Source: Sediminibacterium sp.
GTDB lineage: Bacteria; Bacteroidota; Bacteroidia; Chitinophagales; Chitinophagaceae
Assembly: GCA_007280515.1 (NCBI GenBank)
Contig: QYPL01000004.1
Coordinates: 62,001 to 126,000, forward strand
DNA length: 64,000 nt
Direction of reading: 5' to 3'
Shown here piece by piece: positions 9,252-17,647 of the stretch. The position numbers and the translations under genes are program-made. The notes beneath the pieces were generated by a model. The model saw only the letters and a list, made by a program, of their open reading frames with translations. It had not been told where the DNA came from and did not search any database. Positions within the stretch are counted from its first letter, which is position 1. Each line of letters opens with the position of its first letter.

Positions 9252-11657
9252 ATGAAAGATCTTCTATTTTATGCCGTTCCGGCGATGGGTATTGTAGGTT
9301 TATTGTATACACTATTGAAATTCAATTGGGTATCTAAACAAGATGCAGGTAATGACCGTATGAAAGAAATTAGCACTTACATTGCTGAAGGTGCAATGGC
9401 TTTCTTAAAAGCAGAGTGGAAAATCCTTGGCTATTTTGTGGTAATTGTGGCCCTATTATTAGGATTTATGGCTACTAAAAATGCAGAAAGTCATTGGAGT
9501 ATTGCTATCTCCTTTATCATTGGTGCTGTATTTAGTGCAACGGCTGGTTATATTGGAATGAAAGTAGCTACCAAAGCAAACGTAAGAACTGCTCAAGCAG
9601 CTAAAACAAGTTTAGCCCAAGCATTAAAAGTATCCTTTACTGGCGGATCTGTGATGGGCTTAGGCGTATCTGGATTAGCAGTATTGGGATTAGGTGGTTT
9701 GTTTTTAGTATTGAAGCAAATGTTCTATGTAAATGGCGACCCTTCTGAAATGCTAAGAACTATTGAAGTATTAACTGGATTTTCATTAGGTGCTGAATCA
9801 ATTGCTTTATTTGCACGTGTGGGTGGTGGAATCTATACAAAGGCTGCCGATGTCGGTGCTGACTTAGTAGGTAAAGTAGAAGCAGGTATTCCTGAAGATG
9901 ATCCTCGTAACCCTGCAACAATTGCAGACAACGTAGGAGACAATGTAGGTGATGTGGCTGGTATGGGTGCCGATTTATTCGGTTCTTATGTAGCCACTGT
10001 TTTAGCGACCATGGTATTAGGACAAGAAGTTACTGCAGTGGGTGGTGGAAAATTAGTAGATGCCTTTGGTGGTTTATCTCCTATTTTATTACCAATGATG
10101 ATTGCAGGTGTAGGAATATTATTATCTATTATTGGAACTTTCTTTGTAAGAATAAGTGAGAACGCTGGTTTAAATACGGCTACTGTTCAAAAAGCTTTGA
10201 ACATGGGTAACTATGGTTCAATGATTTTAACAGCCATTGCTTGTTATTTTTTAGTGGGTTATATTCTTCCTGAAACAATGTCACTTCGTGGTATTGAATT
10301 TACAAGAAATGGTGTCATTGGTGCAATAGCGGTTGGTTTAATCGTAGGTACTTTAATGAGTATCATTACTGAATATTATACGGCAATGGGTAAGCGTCCA
10401 GTAATGAGTATTATTAAACAATCAAGCACTGGACATGCAACCAATATTATTGGTGGTTTAGCGGTTGGTATGGAATCTACTTTCATGCCTATTATTGTTT
10501 TAGCGGCTGGTATTTTTGGTGCATCTTATTGCGCAGGTTTATATGGAGTAGCGATTGCTGCTGCTGGTATGATGGCAACAACTGCCATGCAATTAGCCAT
10601 TGATGCATTCGGTCCAATCGCCGATAACGCTGGTGGTATTGCGGAGATGAGTGAACTACCTGCTGAAGTGCGTGAGAAGACAGATATTTTAGATGCAGTG
10701 GGAAACACAACTGCTGCAAGCGGTAAAGGTTTTGCAATTGCTTCTGCTGCATTAACTTCATTAGCATTGTTTGCCGCCTTCGTAGGTGTAGCCATGCCAA
10801 ACAATCAACATATTGATATTTATAAAGCAGATGTATTAGCTGCTTTATTTGTAGGTGGAATGATTCCATTTATATTCTCTTCATTAGCTATTCGCGCTGT
10901 GGGTGAAGCGGCCATGGCCATGGTAGAAGAAGTGCGTCGTCAGTTCCGTACCATTCCAGGTATTATGGAAGGTACAGGAAAGCCTGAATATGAAAAATGT
11001 GTGGCAATTTCTACAGAAGCATCCCTTAAAAAAATGATGTTGCCTGGTGCTATCACCATCATCTCTCCTATCTTAATTGGATTTACAATGGGTCCTGAAG
11101 CCTTAGGTGGTTTCTTGGCTGGTGCAACTGTGAGTGGAGTGTTAATGGGTATTTTCCAAAACAATGCAGGTGGTGCTTGGGATAACGCAAAAAAATCTTT
11201 TGAAAAAGGTGTTGAAATAAATGGTGAGATGTTCTATAAAAAATCTGAACCACATAAGGCTTCTGTAACAGGAGATACGGTGGGAGATCCTTTTAAAGAC
11301 ACTTCTGGTCCTTCAATGAATATCTTAATTAAATTAATGTCAATTGTATCATTGGTTATTGCGCCTAGTTTAGCGCAATTACACCCAACTAAAGCAATGG
11401 AGACTAAATCTCAAACTGTTGAAATTTCAGTTATTAATACTGATACTGCAGCAGGTGCTAAAGTCATAAACGATACAACACATACTGTTACTATTACTGC
11501 GAATACTAAAACATTAATACAAGCTTTACAAGAAGAAGGTATTGCTCCAGTAGACAATGTTAAAATTCAAATTAACGATGGTAAGATTACTGTGAATGGT
11601 AAGGCCTTAACCGCGGAGCAGAATGCTAAGTTCTCTTCTTATCTTAAGAAAGACTAG
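9252..11657 (+). CDS. hppA: Membrane-bound ion-translocating pyrophosphatase with extra C-terminal domain
   Basis: 801 residues; most bacterial members are about 650-750. Sixteen or so membrane helices are suggested by the hydrophobic pattern. Pyrophosphate/Mg sites are plain: KAADVGADLVGK followed by DNVGDNVGDVAGMGAD (about 225-242). The segment GNTTAASGKG (about 483-492) has Ala where potassium-independent enzymes have Lys, so this is a K+-dependent type; whether it pumps H+ or Na+ cannot be decided by eye. Residues about 713-801 form an added hydrophilic domain after the last helix, expected outside the cytoplasm from the known topology. A strong terminator follows. Confidence 0.93.
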   Translation: MKDLLFYAVPAMGIVGLLYTLLKFNWVSKQDAGNDRMKEISTYIAEGAMAFLKAEWKILGYFVVIVALLLGFMATKNAESHWSIAISFIIGAVFSATAGYIGMKVATKANVRTAQAAKTSLAQALKVSFTGGSVMGLGVSGLAVLGLGGLFLVLKQMFYVNGDPSEMLRTIEVLTGFSLGAESIALFARVGGGIYTKAADVGADLVGKVEAGIPEDDPRNPATIADNVGDNVGDVAGMGADLFGSYVATVLATMVLGQEVTAVGGGKLVDAFGGLSPILLPMMIAGVGILLSIIGTFFVRISENAGLNTATVQKALNMGNYGSMILTAIACYFLVGYILPETMSLRGIEFTRNGVIGAIAVGLIVGTLMSIITEYYTAMGKRPVMSIIKQSSTGHATNIIGGLAVGMESTFMPIIVLAAGIFGASYCAGLYGVAIAAAGMMATTAMQLAIDAFGPIADNAGGIAEMSELPAEVREKTDILDAVGNTTAASGKGFAIASAALTSLALFAAFVGVAMPNNQHIDIYKADVLAALFVGGMIPFIFSSLAIRAVGEAAMAMVEEVRRQFRTIPGIMEGTGKPEYEKCVAISTEASLKKMMLPGAITIISPILIGFTMGPEALGGFLAGATVSGVLMGIFQNNAGGAWDNAKKSFEKGVEINGEMFYKKSEPHKASVTGDTVGDPFKDTSGPSMNILIKLMSIVSLVIAPSLAQLHPTKAMETKSQTVEISVINTDTAAGAKVINDTTHTVTITANTKTLIQALQEEGIAPVDNVKIQINDGKITVNGKALTAEQNAKFSSYLKKD

Positions 11658-11722
11658 TTTTTGATATAACTTATTGAGTATTAGTTATTGCTCTTTTAAC
11701 AGAGTCAGTTTTATAAAAAATT

Positions 11723-11759
11723 AACAAAATCCCTCCGATATTTTCGGGGGGATTTTGTT
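11723..11759. terminator. Strong bidirectional intrinsic terminator after hppA
   Basis: A 16-base-pair stem with one G-T wobble: left arm 11723-11738 ending CCCTCCGA, five-base loop, right arm 11744-11759 starting TCGGGGGG. The lower part of the stem is A-rich on the left and T-rich on the right, giving the U tract. Confidence 0.9.
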
Positions 11760-11775
11760 TGTTCCTCCCTATTAT

Positions 11776-11794
11776 TTCGTAGATTGCTTACGAA
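11776..11794. promoter_or_regulatory. Candidate BlaI-type operator upstream of the regulator gene
   Basis: Inverted repeat TTCGTA (11776-11781), 7-base spacer, TACGAA (11789-11794), with another half-like site TCGTA at 11800-11804, just before the ATG at 11811. BlaI/MecI regulators repress their own operons by binding dyads at this position. The half-site sequence is not the known staphylococcal one, so assignment rests on position and symmetry. Confidence 0.5.
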
Positions 11795-11810
11795 TACAAT
11801 CGTATAATAT

Positions 11811-12188
11811 ATGAATAAGACTATTAGGCCTACCGAAAGTGAATTAGACATTCTTAGTATTTTATGGGAAAAAGACAGCGCCACTGTAAGAGAAGTACAT
11901 GAAGTGGTACAAAAAACAAAGGATGTGGGTTATACCACTACCCTTAAGCTGATGCAAATTATGAACGAGAAAGGGCTTGTTACAAGAAATGTAAGTTCTA
12001 AAACACATATCTATACCCCTAGTTTAAATAGAGAAAAAGCACAGGAGCATTTTGTAGGTAAAATGATACAAACCTTATTTAGTGGCAGCACATCTCAATT
12101 AGTCATGCAAGCCTTAGGAAGACAAAAACCATCTGATAGTGATTTAGCTGAAATTAAATCCATGATTCAAAAACTAGAGCGTAAATAA
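11811..12188 (+). CDS. BlaI/MecI/CopY family transcriptional repressor
   Basis: 125 residues. The N-terminal winged helix is typical: PTESELDILSILWEKDSATV followed by GYTTTLKLMQIMNEKGLVTR. The C-terminal part is the helical dimerisation domain cut by the partner protease in the Bla/Mec systems. It lies five bases before the M56 peptidase gene and behind an inverted repeat that may be its own operator. The regulated targets beyond this operon are unknown. Confidence 0.9.
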   Translation: MNKTIRPTESELDILSILWEKDSATVREVHEVVQKTKDVGYTTTLKLMQIMNEKGLVTRNVSSKTHIYTPSLNREKAQEHFVGKMIQTLFSGSTSQLVMQALGRQKPSDSDLAEIKSMIQKLERK

Positions 12189-12193
12189 ACCTT

Positions 12194-13720
12194 ATGTCAG
12201 TTTTAACCAATATACCATTAGCAATCATTAATAATATAGGCTTTACCGCTATATTGTTTTTGGTATATCAGGTAGCGAAAAGTTTACAGGAAAAAGAAAT
12301 ACTTTCCATTAAAGCAGGGTATCTATTTAGTATGGCAAGTATTTTTCAATGCATAGGCCTAGTTCAATTTATAGGTGTATTATTTTATCCCAAGTTTGGT
12401 TCAGAAATTATAAGTAATGGTTTAGACTTCGTTAATGCAGGTATAAGTTCTTTATTTATGCAGGCTCCTATTGAGTGGCTTTCCTTTATAGGTTTTATTT
12501 ATTGTATGGTATTAGTAGGCTTAATTATTAAAACAATATTTCAATTCTATCAATTATCTACTTTAATAAAAAATTCCAATTTCTCTGATTCAGATAAGTA
12601 TACTTCCTTTATTTATAATTTACCTAATGCATCGAAAGACAATAAAATAAAATTAGGTATTTCAGCTACCATTACAACCCCTATTAGTTTTGGTTGGATA
12701 GAGCCTATTATACTTTTGCCCATTGCCTTGGTGAATCAATTATCGGTGAAAGAAATAGAGAGTATTATTTTACATGAGTGGGCGCATATACTTAGAAACG
12801 ATTATCTAATTAATGTAATTACTAGTCTTGTTCAAGTAATATTATTTTTTAATCCATTCTCTTATTTATTCAATAAAGAAATAAGCCTACAAAGAGAAAT
12901 AGCCTGTGATAGCTATGTAATAAATGCCTCTGTTGAAAAAATAGATTACTTGAATACGCTATATAAAATTGCGACTGCAATGCGTTCAAAGGAAGTAATT
13001 ATTCAAAATACTAGCAAGTGGACAATGGGCTTTTTAAATATGCAAAATGAGCTTTTGTACAGGGTGAAAATGTTGACTAAAACCAATCGATTTAATTTTA
13101 TTCATTCTTCACAACTCATTTTTACTACATTCATCGCAAGCTTATTATTTTTTATTCCATTTAATAAAGCACAAACTAAGTTAGAGACAAAGCTTCAGCC
13201 TATGGTCAGACTAGTATCCATAAAACTGCCAACTAACATTAAAGTAAGAAAGCCAACACCTGTTTTTACCTCTATTCATAAACATAGTCACCTTCTGCCA
13301 AAACATCATGATGAAAATACTGCGATGGTAAATTGGAATGAAGCAAGCCGTCCTTCTAATTTATTGAATAATTCTTACGATGAGATGGTACAAAAAACAG
13401 TGAATTGGATAAAAACCCGTGAGGTAAATAATCAATTTGTGAAGTATCAAGAAAATACAGAAGCTATTGAATTAGAAGTGGCGGAGAAATTATTAATGCG
13501 TACCATTCTTACCCACTACCAATTTAAAAGAGAATTGTTAAATGACCGTTTAACTAATGCTACCGATGAAAAAGAGGCCATAGATTATGTGATGAATAGT
13601 AAAGAATGGCAACAAATGCAACAATTTGAAAAGTGGACTGCTGAATTTTTGAAAAAACATCCTCTACCTGAAGATACTACTACTCTAGCTTCTTTAAATG
13701 CTCGCTTAATTGTCTACTAA
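12194..13720 (+). CDS. BlaR1-like M56 family membrane peptidase without a penicillin-sensor domain
   Basis: 508 residues. Several N-terminal membrane helices, then the gluzincin motif HEWAH (H194-E195-x-x-H198) and a further helix near residues 310-325 (FTTFIASLLFFIPF). The roughly 180-residue C-terminal part is soluble, His- and Glu-rich in places, and shows no SxxK/SxN/KTG penicillin-binding motifs. In BlaR1 the membrane protease cleaves the BlaI repressor after ligand sensing; here the signal cannot be a beta-lactam through an acylated Ser. The last 41 bases overlap the convergent wbqC-like gene. Confidence 0.85.
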   Translation: MSVLTNIPLAIINNIGFTAILFLVYQVAKSLQEKEILSIKAGYLFSMASIFQCIGLVQFIGVLFYPKFGSEIISNGLDFVNAGISSLFMQAPIEWLSFIGFIYCMVLVGLIIKTIFQFYQLSTLIKNSNFSDSDKYTSFIYNLPNASKDNKIKLGISATITTPISFGWIEPIILLPIALVNQLSVKEIESIILHEWAHILRNDYLINVITSLVQVILFFNPFSYLFNKEISLQREIACDSYVINASVEKIDYLNTLYKIATAMRSKEVIIQNTSKWTMGFLNMQNELLYRVKMLTKTNRFNFIHSSQLIFTTFIASLLFFIPFNKAQTKLETKLQPMVRLVSIKLPTNIKVRKPTPVFTSIHKHSHLLPKHHDENTAMVNWNEASRPSNLLNNSYDEMVQKTVNWIKTREVNNQFVKYQENTEAIELEVAEKLLMRTILTHYQFKRELLNDRLTNATDEKEAIDYVMNSKEWQQMQQFEKWTAEFLKKHPLPEDTTTLASLNARLIVY

Positions 13721-14366
13721 TTTCTTTTCCTCCTACGCAAAACAACCAATCTAGTATACATACATTAGGAATAAAGCCTTTTGAGGATTCAAATACCTGA
13801 AGGTAAGGATGCTGAATAGCGAACTGCTCATAATTATTAGGTTGCCAAGGAAGTATAGTTTTATAGTTTATATTTAATGCTGTTTCATTAACCTCTTTAG
13901 ATATATTTTCTCTCGATATATTTTCAACAATTTTTATATTTTTTTCATAATCAATGTTTTGTATCAATTCCCATTTGCCCTTAATTGCTTTATGTAGAAA
14001 TTCATGACAGGCTTCTAAAAAATCAACTAAGTTTTCTTTTTTTGTTGAGTAAAGCTTTTCAAGATCGGCTTCATAGTATTCAAAATACGGAGCTCTTTTG
14101 TAACATGTTTTAATGGCCTTGTAATGCTGAGCTTGCCAAGGTGCAACATAGGCAATGAGAATATCCTTAATGGCAGTTTTTTGCTCTCTTCCTCCTACTA
14201 TAGGAATGGTTAAATTCAATGGCCCTTGTGCGCTTAAAATGACCATTCTATTTTTAAAACTCATTTTAGTAAAAGCCCCTTCTTTGTCAAAACATAGCTG
14301 ATTTTGTTTATAGACTAATTCTATAAAGCAAATAGGCCCAAAATATTGATAATCGGTTAGTATCAT
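13680..14366 (-). CDS. WbqC family protein
   Basis: 228 residues matching the WbqC-like family throughout: DYQYFGPICFIELVYK at the N-terminus, TIPIVGGREQKTAIKDI, and the YKAIKTCYKRAPYFEYY segment. Members are found in O-antigen and surface-polysaccharide loci and beside unrelated genes in Bacteroidota; the reaction is not established. It ends inside the 3' end of the M56 peptidase gene, an unusually long 41-bp tail-to-tail overlap, and diverges from the LEA-type gene across 81 bp. Confidence 0.82.
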   Translation of the reverse strand: MILTDYQYFGPICFIELVYKQNQLCFDKEGAFTKMSFKNRMVILSAQGPLNLTIPIVGGREQKTAIKDILIAYVAPWQAQHYKAIKTCYKRAPYFEYYEADLEKLYSTKKENLVDFLEACHEFLHKAIKGKWELIQNIDYEKNIKIVENISRENISKEVNETALNINYKTILPWQPNNYEQFAIQHPYLQVFESSKGFIPNVCILDWLFCVGGKEISRQLSEHLKKLE

Positions 14367-14447
14367 GTCTTAACAAAAACTTATGTAAATATATTTTTAC
14401 ATTCTCCAATTATCTAATTATTTTTAATAATTTTAGACAAATCTTTT

Positions 14448-14912
14448 ATGAAGCCTACTGCTTACCTTTTATTAACTGTTGTTTTATTTTTTTCAGCCTG
14501 CGCCGAGCCTAGTCCACTAGTTTTTAAAGGTGTACAATCAATCAAAATTGAGAAAGCCAGTTTTGGTAAGAATAGTTTTAAGGCGGAATTTGCTTATCAA
14601 AATCCTAATCGATTTGGACTAGTGCTTAATAAATTAGATTGTAATGTATTTATCAATGATCAATTATTTACCCAATATAAATTAGATACCAACTTTACCA
14701 TTCCAGCCAATGCTGAATTTGTACTGCCTGCTACCATGGAAATTGAACTAAGCTCTTTATTAAAAAATAGTGTTGATATTTTATTCAACAAGCCAATGAA
14801 AATTGGAATTAAAGGTAATGCCACTATTACGAAAGGCATGTTCACTAAAACCATACCTATTAATTTTGAGACCAGTCAAAAATTAAATTTAGGAGAAGCT
14901 ATTTTGAAATAG
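14448..14912 (+). CDS. LEA type 2 (WHy-domain) lipoprotein
   Basis: 154 residues. The signal peptide ends in a lipobox (FFSAC, C18). The rest is a single immunoglobulin-like LEA_2 domain: IEKASFGKNSFKAEFAYQNPN, the NPN turn typical of the family, then FTIPANAEFVLP and IGIKGNATI. Such lipoproteins sit in the cell envelope and may protect against desiccation or other stress, but no bacterial function is firmly known. Confidence 0.75.
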   Translation: MKPTAYLLLTVVLFFSACAEPSPLVFKGVQSIKIEKASFGKNSFKAEFAYQNPNRFGLVLNKLDCNVFINDQLFTQYKLDTNFTIPANAEFVLPATMEIELSSLLKNSVDILFNKPMKIGIKGNATITKGMFTKTIPINFETSQKLNLGEAILK

Positions 14913-14941
14913 CTTACTATAAATTGTATACTTAGTTTAAC

Positions 14942-14971
14942 TATTATATATTCCAATATTATATATTCCAA
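14942..14971. repeat. 15-bp exact tandem duplication across the pyrE stop codon
   Basis: TATTATATATTCCAA occurs at 14942-14956 and again immediately at 14957-14971. The right copy encodes the end of PyrE (W-N-I-stop on the minus strand); the left copy is noncoding. Confidence 0.9.
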
Positions 14972-15588
14972 GTACTTGGACATTCTCTCCATTGCATTAA
15001 TGTTTCTTGGGTTTTGCTATCTACATCCCCTTTTTCTAGGGCTAAGTCAATCAAGCTTGCATAATTAGTTAAAGAATAATAAGGAACGCCTGCAGCTTTA
15101 AAGGCTTCGTCTGCAAGGGCAAATCCATAATTAAAAATAGACACCATACCTACTACTTCAAGTCCAGCCTTTCTTAATACCTCTACTACTTCTAAACTAC
15201 TTTTGCCTGTAGAGATTAAATCTTCAATGACTAAAATTTTATTTGTTGTCGCATAAGCTCCTTCAATTTGATTGCCTAGTCCGTGTTCTTTGGGTTTAGG
15301 TCTTACATATATATAAGGTAGTTTCAATTGATCCGCTGCCATGGCTCCCCAAGGAATACCTGCGGTGGCCACACCTGCTAACATATCGGCCCCTTCAAAT
15401 TTTTCAAAAATAACATTGCACATTTCGCTTTTAATAAAATCTCTTACATAGGGAAAAGATAAAATTTTTCTATTATCACAATAAATTGGACTTTTCCAGC
15501 CACTTGCCCATGTAAATGGATTATTTGGGCTTAATTTTACAGCACCTACTTGAAGTAGTTTTTCGGCAACGGCTTTCTGAATTGTCAT
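14959..15588 (-). CDS. pyrE: Orotate phosphoribosyltransferase
   Basis: 209 residues from ATG 15588. A longer in-frame start upstream (to 15621) is unlikely, because a TAnnTTTG element lies at 15607-15614, inside that extension. Motifs: WASGWKSPIYCDNR, the PRPP-binding loop ILVIEDLISTGKSS (Asp and Thr-Gly core) and VRPKPKEHGLG, the flexible loop. It makes orotidine 5'-phosphate from orotate and PRPP. pyrB and pyrR follow 1.1 kb away on the same strand but separated by coaD and an opposite NUDIX gene. Confidence 0.94.
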   Translation of the reverse strand: MTIQKAVAEKLLQVGAVKLSPNNPFTWASGWKSPIYCDNRKILSFPYVRDFIKSEMCNVIFEKFEGADMLAGVATAGIPWGAMAADQLKLPYIYVRPKPKEHGLGNQIEGAYATTNKILVIEDLISTGKSSLEVVEVLRKAGLEVVGMVSIFNYGFALADEAFKAAGVPYYSLTNYASLIDLALEKGDVDSKTQETLMQWRECPSTWNI

Positions 15589-15606
15589 AATAATAATTTC
15601 TACTCG

Positions 15607-15614
15607 CAAATGTA
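15607..15614 (-). promoter_or_regulatory. -7 element TACATTTG of pyrE
   Basis: Exact TAnnTTTG on the minus strand, 18 bases before the ATG at 15588. It supports the shorter pyrE start. Confidence 0.6.
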
Positions 15615-15667
15615 AAGTCAAATTGCTAGATTCACTTCAGGACTTACTAAATAGTATACACATTTTT

Positions 15668-16090
15668 ATGCCCAAACAAATAATAGCAGCCGGTGGCCTA
15701 GTTACAAATGCCCAAGGAGAAATTTTATGGATATTTAGAAGAGGTTTCTGGGATTTACCCAAGGGAAAATTAGATGAAGGGGAAACCATTCAAACTTGTG
15801 CTATTAGAGAAGTAGAGGAAGAAACGGGTATTCGTAATATCAAATTACATGAATTATTAAAATTCACGAATCATCTTTATTTTGATAAACATTTACAAGA
15901 AGAAGTAGTAAAACGCACTTATTGGTTTCATATGACTATTGCAGATATGCAAAAAGGCATACCACAAAGTTCAGAAGATATAGAAAAAATTGAATGGCAT
16001 TCTTTGGTAACGGCTAAATATTGTTTAGAACAAACTTATCCAACTATACTAGAAGTAATTGAAACCTACCGATTAAAAATAAATCAGTAA
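15668..16090 (+). CDS. NUDIX hydrolase
   Basis: 140 residues from ATG 15668 (an in-frame TTG at 15623 is less likely). The complete Nudix box is at residues 33-55, G-x5-E-x7-REVEEETGI. It hydrolyses a nucleoside diphosphate linked to another group; the substrate is not predictable. The stop codon lies inside a 22-bp tandem duplication. It is transcribed divergently from pyrE across 79 bp. Confidence 0.88.
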   Translation: MPKQIIAAGGLVTNAQGEILWIFRRGFWDLPKGKLDEGETIQTCAIREVEEETGIRNIKLHELLKFTNHLYFDKHLQEEVVKRTYWFHMTIADMQKGIPQSSEDIEKIEWHSLVTAKYCLEQTYPTILEVIETYRLKINQ

Positions 16091-16125
16091 TATATACTTA
16101 ACTAATCAGTAATATATGTTTAACT
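16082..16125. repeat. 22-bp tandem duplication across the NUDIX stop codon
   Basis: Copy 1 at 16082-16103 and copy 2 at 16104-16125 differ at two adjacent bases (AC against GT). Both begin AATCAGTAA; in copy 1 this is N-Q-stop, the end of the NUDIX gene. Confidence 0.88.
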
Positions 16126-16136
16126 AAAGAGTTTAA

Positions 16137-16180
16137 TTATTCAAGCTTTTATATTTAAGCTTCTATTTATTCAAGCTTTT
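16137..16180. repeat. Repeated coaD 3'-terminal sequence
   Basis: TTATTCAAGCTTTT occurs at 16137-16150 and 16167-16180, with a degenerate copy (TTTAAGCTTCTA) between. The right copy encodes the last codons of CoaD (K-S-L-N-K) on the minus strand; the others lie downstream of its stop. Confidence 0.78.
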
Positions 16181-16633
16181 GATAACGGCTTCTGGTAAGA
16201 ATGGAGAAGCATCTCCCCCGTTTCTAATAATATCTCTTACAATAGTAGATGCTACAGAAGTATATTTAGGCTCTCCCGTTAAAAAGATAGTTTCAATATG
16301 TCTATCCATGGTGCGATTGGCATCAGCAATGGTTTTTTCATATTCAAAATCGCTTACATAGCGAATGCCTCTTAAAATAAATTTAGCCCCAATGGATTGA
16401 CAAAACTTTACAGTGAGTCCATCATAAATAGCTACTTCTACTTGGGGTTGGTCTTTATAAATTTCTTCAAACCACTGTTTTCTTTGATCTGCTGTAAACA
16501 TAGGATCCTTGGAAGCATTGATACCAATGCCTACCACCACTTTATCAAATAAGGGTAAGGATCTATCAATGATATCAATATGTCCTAAAGTAACGGGATC
16601 AAATGTTCCAGGAAATAAGCATATTCTTTGCAT
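16163..16633 (-). CDS. coaD: Pantetheine-phosphate adenylyltransferase
   Basis: 156 residues, normal CoaD length. The nucleotidyltransferase motif is GTFDPVTLGHIDI (T/HxGH, near residues 9-21), followed by PMFTADQRKQWF and the C-terminal YTSVASTIVRDI segment that binds ATP. It makes dephospho-CoA, the penultimate CoA step. The 3' end is duplicated downstream. It lies 54 bases after the pyrB stop on the same strand. Confidence 0.94.
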   Translation of the reverse strand: MQRICLFPGTFDPVTLGHIDIIDRSLPLFDKVVVGIGINASKDPMFTADQRKQWFEEIYKDQPQVEVAIYDGLTVKFCQSIGAKFILRGIRYVSDFEYEKTIADANRTMDRHIETIFLTGEPKYTSVASTIVRDIIRNGGDASPFLPEAVIKSLNK

Positions 16634-16668
16634 GGCTTAAAAGTAAGAAAATAGTTAGGAAAAAAGAG

Positions 16669-16694
16669 ATTAAGACCAATTAAGAAATTAAGAA
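16669..16694. repeat. ATTAAGAA repeats across the pyrB stop
   Basis: ATTAAGACCA (16669-16678) is followed by ATTAAGAA twice in tandem (16679-16686, 16687-16694). The last copy contains the pyrB stop codon on the minus strand (16688-16690). Confidence 0.7.
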
Positions 16695-17620
16695 GGGTTG
16701 GATCTACCTGTTAAAAGGTATAAACAAGCCATTCTTACTGCTACCCCATTTTCTACCTGGTCTAAAATGATGGAGTGTGGGCTATCGGCCACATTACTAT
16801 CAATTTCGACACCTCTATTAATAGGGCCAGGGTGCATAATCACTATTTCCTTATTAAGTTTGTCTAGTCTATTTTTAGTGATACCATAAGCTAGGTTATA
16901 TTCTCTTAAAGAAGAGAATAAAGGCTGATTTTGCCTCTCTAATTGAATTCTAAGCACATTGGCTACATCGCACCAAGCTAAGGCTTTGTCGATATTGTAT
17001 TCTACACGCACATCCATGGCTTTTTGTAAATAGGTTGGAATTAAAGTAGGTGGCCCTGAAACCATTACTTCTGCACCCATTTTCTTTAGTAAATAGATAT
17101 TACTTAAAGCAACCCTACTATGCATGATGTCTCCAATGATGGCTACTTTTAACCCGGCTAATTTGCCAGTTTTTTCTTGCATGGAAAAAGCGTCTAATAA
17201 AGCCTGTGTAGGATGTTCGTTAATGCCGTCCCCTGCATTTATAATAGCTGCATTAATATGTTTGGCTAAATAATGGGGTGCTCCGGAAGCGCTATGGCGC
17301 ATGACCACCATATCGACCTTCATGCTAAGAATATTATTAACTGTATCAAGTAATGTTTCGCCCTTGGCTGCTGAGGAATTTGAAACAGTGAAGTTCACTA
17401 CGTCAGCAGACAAGCGTTTTTCAGCTAGTTCAAAAGAAATTCTAGTTCTGGTGGAATTCTCGTAAAAAAGGTTCACAATGGTAACGTCTCTTAAAGTAGG
17501 AACTTTTTTAACGGGTCTTTGTAAAACTTCTTTGAATTGAGTAGCGGTAGATAAAATAAGTTGGATATCCTCGGTTTGGAGGTCCTTGATACCAAGAAGA
17601 TGTTTGGTAGTTAATGCCAT
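16688..17620 (-). CDS. pyrB: Aspartate carbamoyltransferase catalytic chain
   Basis: 310 residues, the usual catalytic-chain length. The carbamoyl-phosphate motif ENSTRTR is at 54-60 and HPTQALLD at 136-143; the aspartate-site segment near the C-terminus includes HPGPINRGVE. It makes carbamoyl aspartate. It lies 27 bases after pyrR, so the two form an operon. No pyrI regulatory chain is seen. The dihydroorotase-like gene at 29867 could be its structural partner. Confidence 0.94.
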   Translation of the reverse strand: MALTTKHLLGIKDLQTEDIQLILSTATQFKEVLQRPVKKVPTLRDVTIVNLFYENSTRTRISFELAEKRLSADVVNFTVSNSSAAKGETLLDTVNNILSMKVDMVVMRHSASGAPHYLAKHINAAIINAGDGINEHPTQALLDAFSMQEKTGKLAGLKVAIIGDIMHSRVALSNIYLLKKMGAEVMVSGPPTLIPTYLQKAMDVRVEYNIDKALAWCDVANVLRIQLERQNQPLFSSLREYNLAYGITKNRLDKLNKEIVIMHPGPINRGVEIDSNVADSPHSIILDQVENGVAVRMACLYLLTGRSNPS

Positions 17621-17647
17621 TAAAAAACAAAATTAGTATAAATTTTT

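Noticed and set aside
10492-10869. Long open frames on the opposite strand of hppA
   Set aside because: They lie entirely within a strongly conserved gene, have no promoter or family match, and show unnatural composition.
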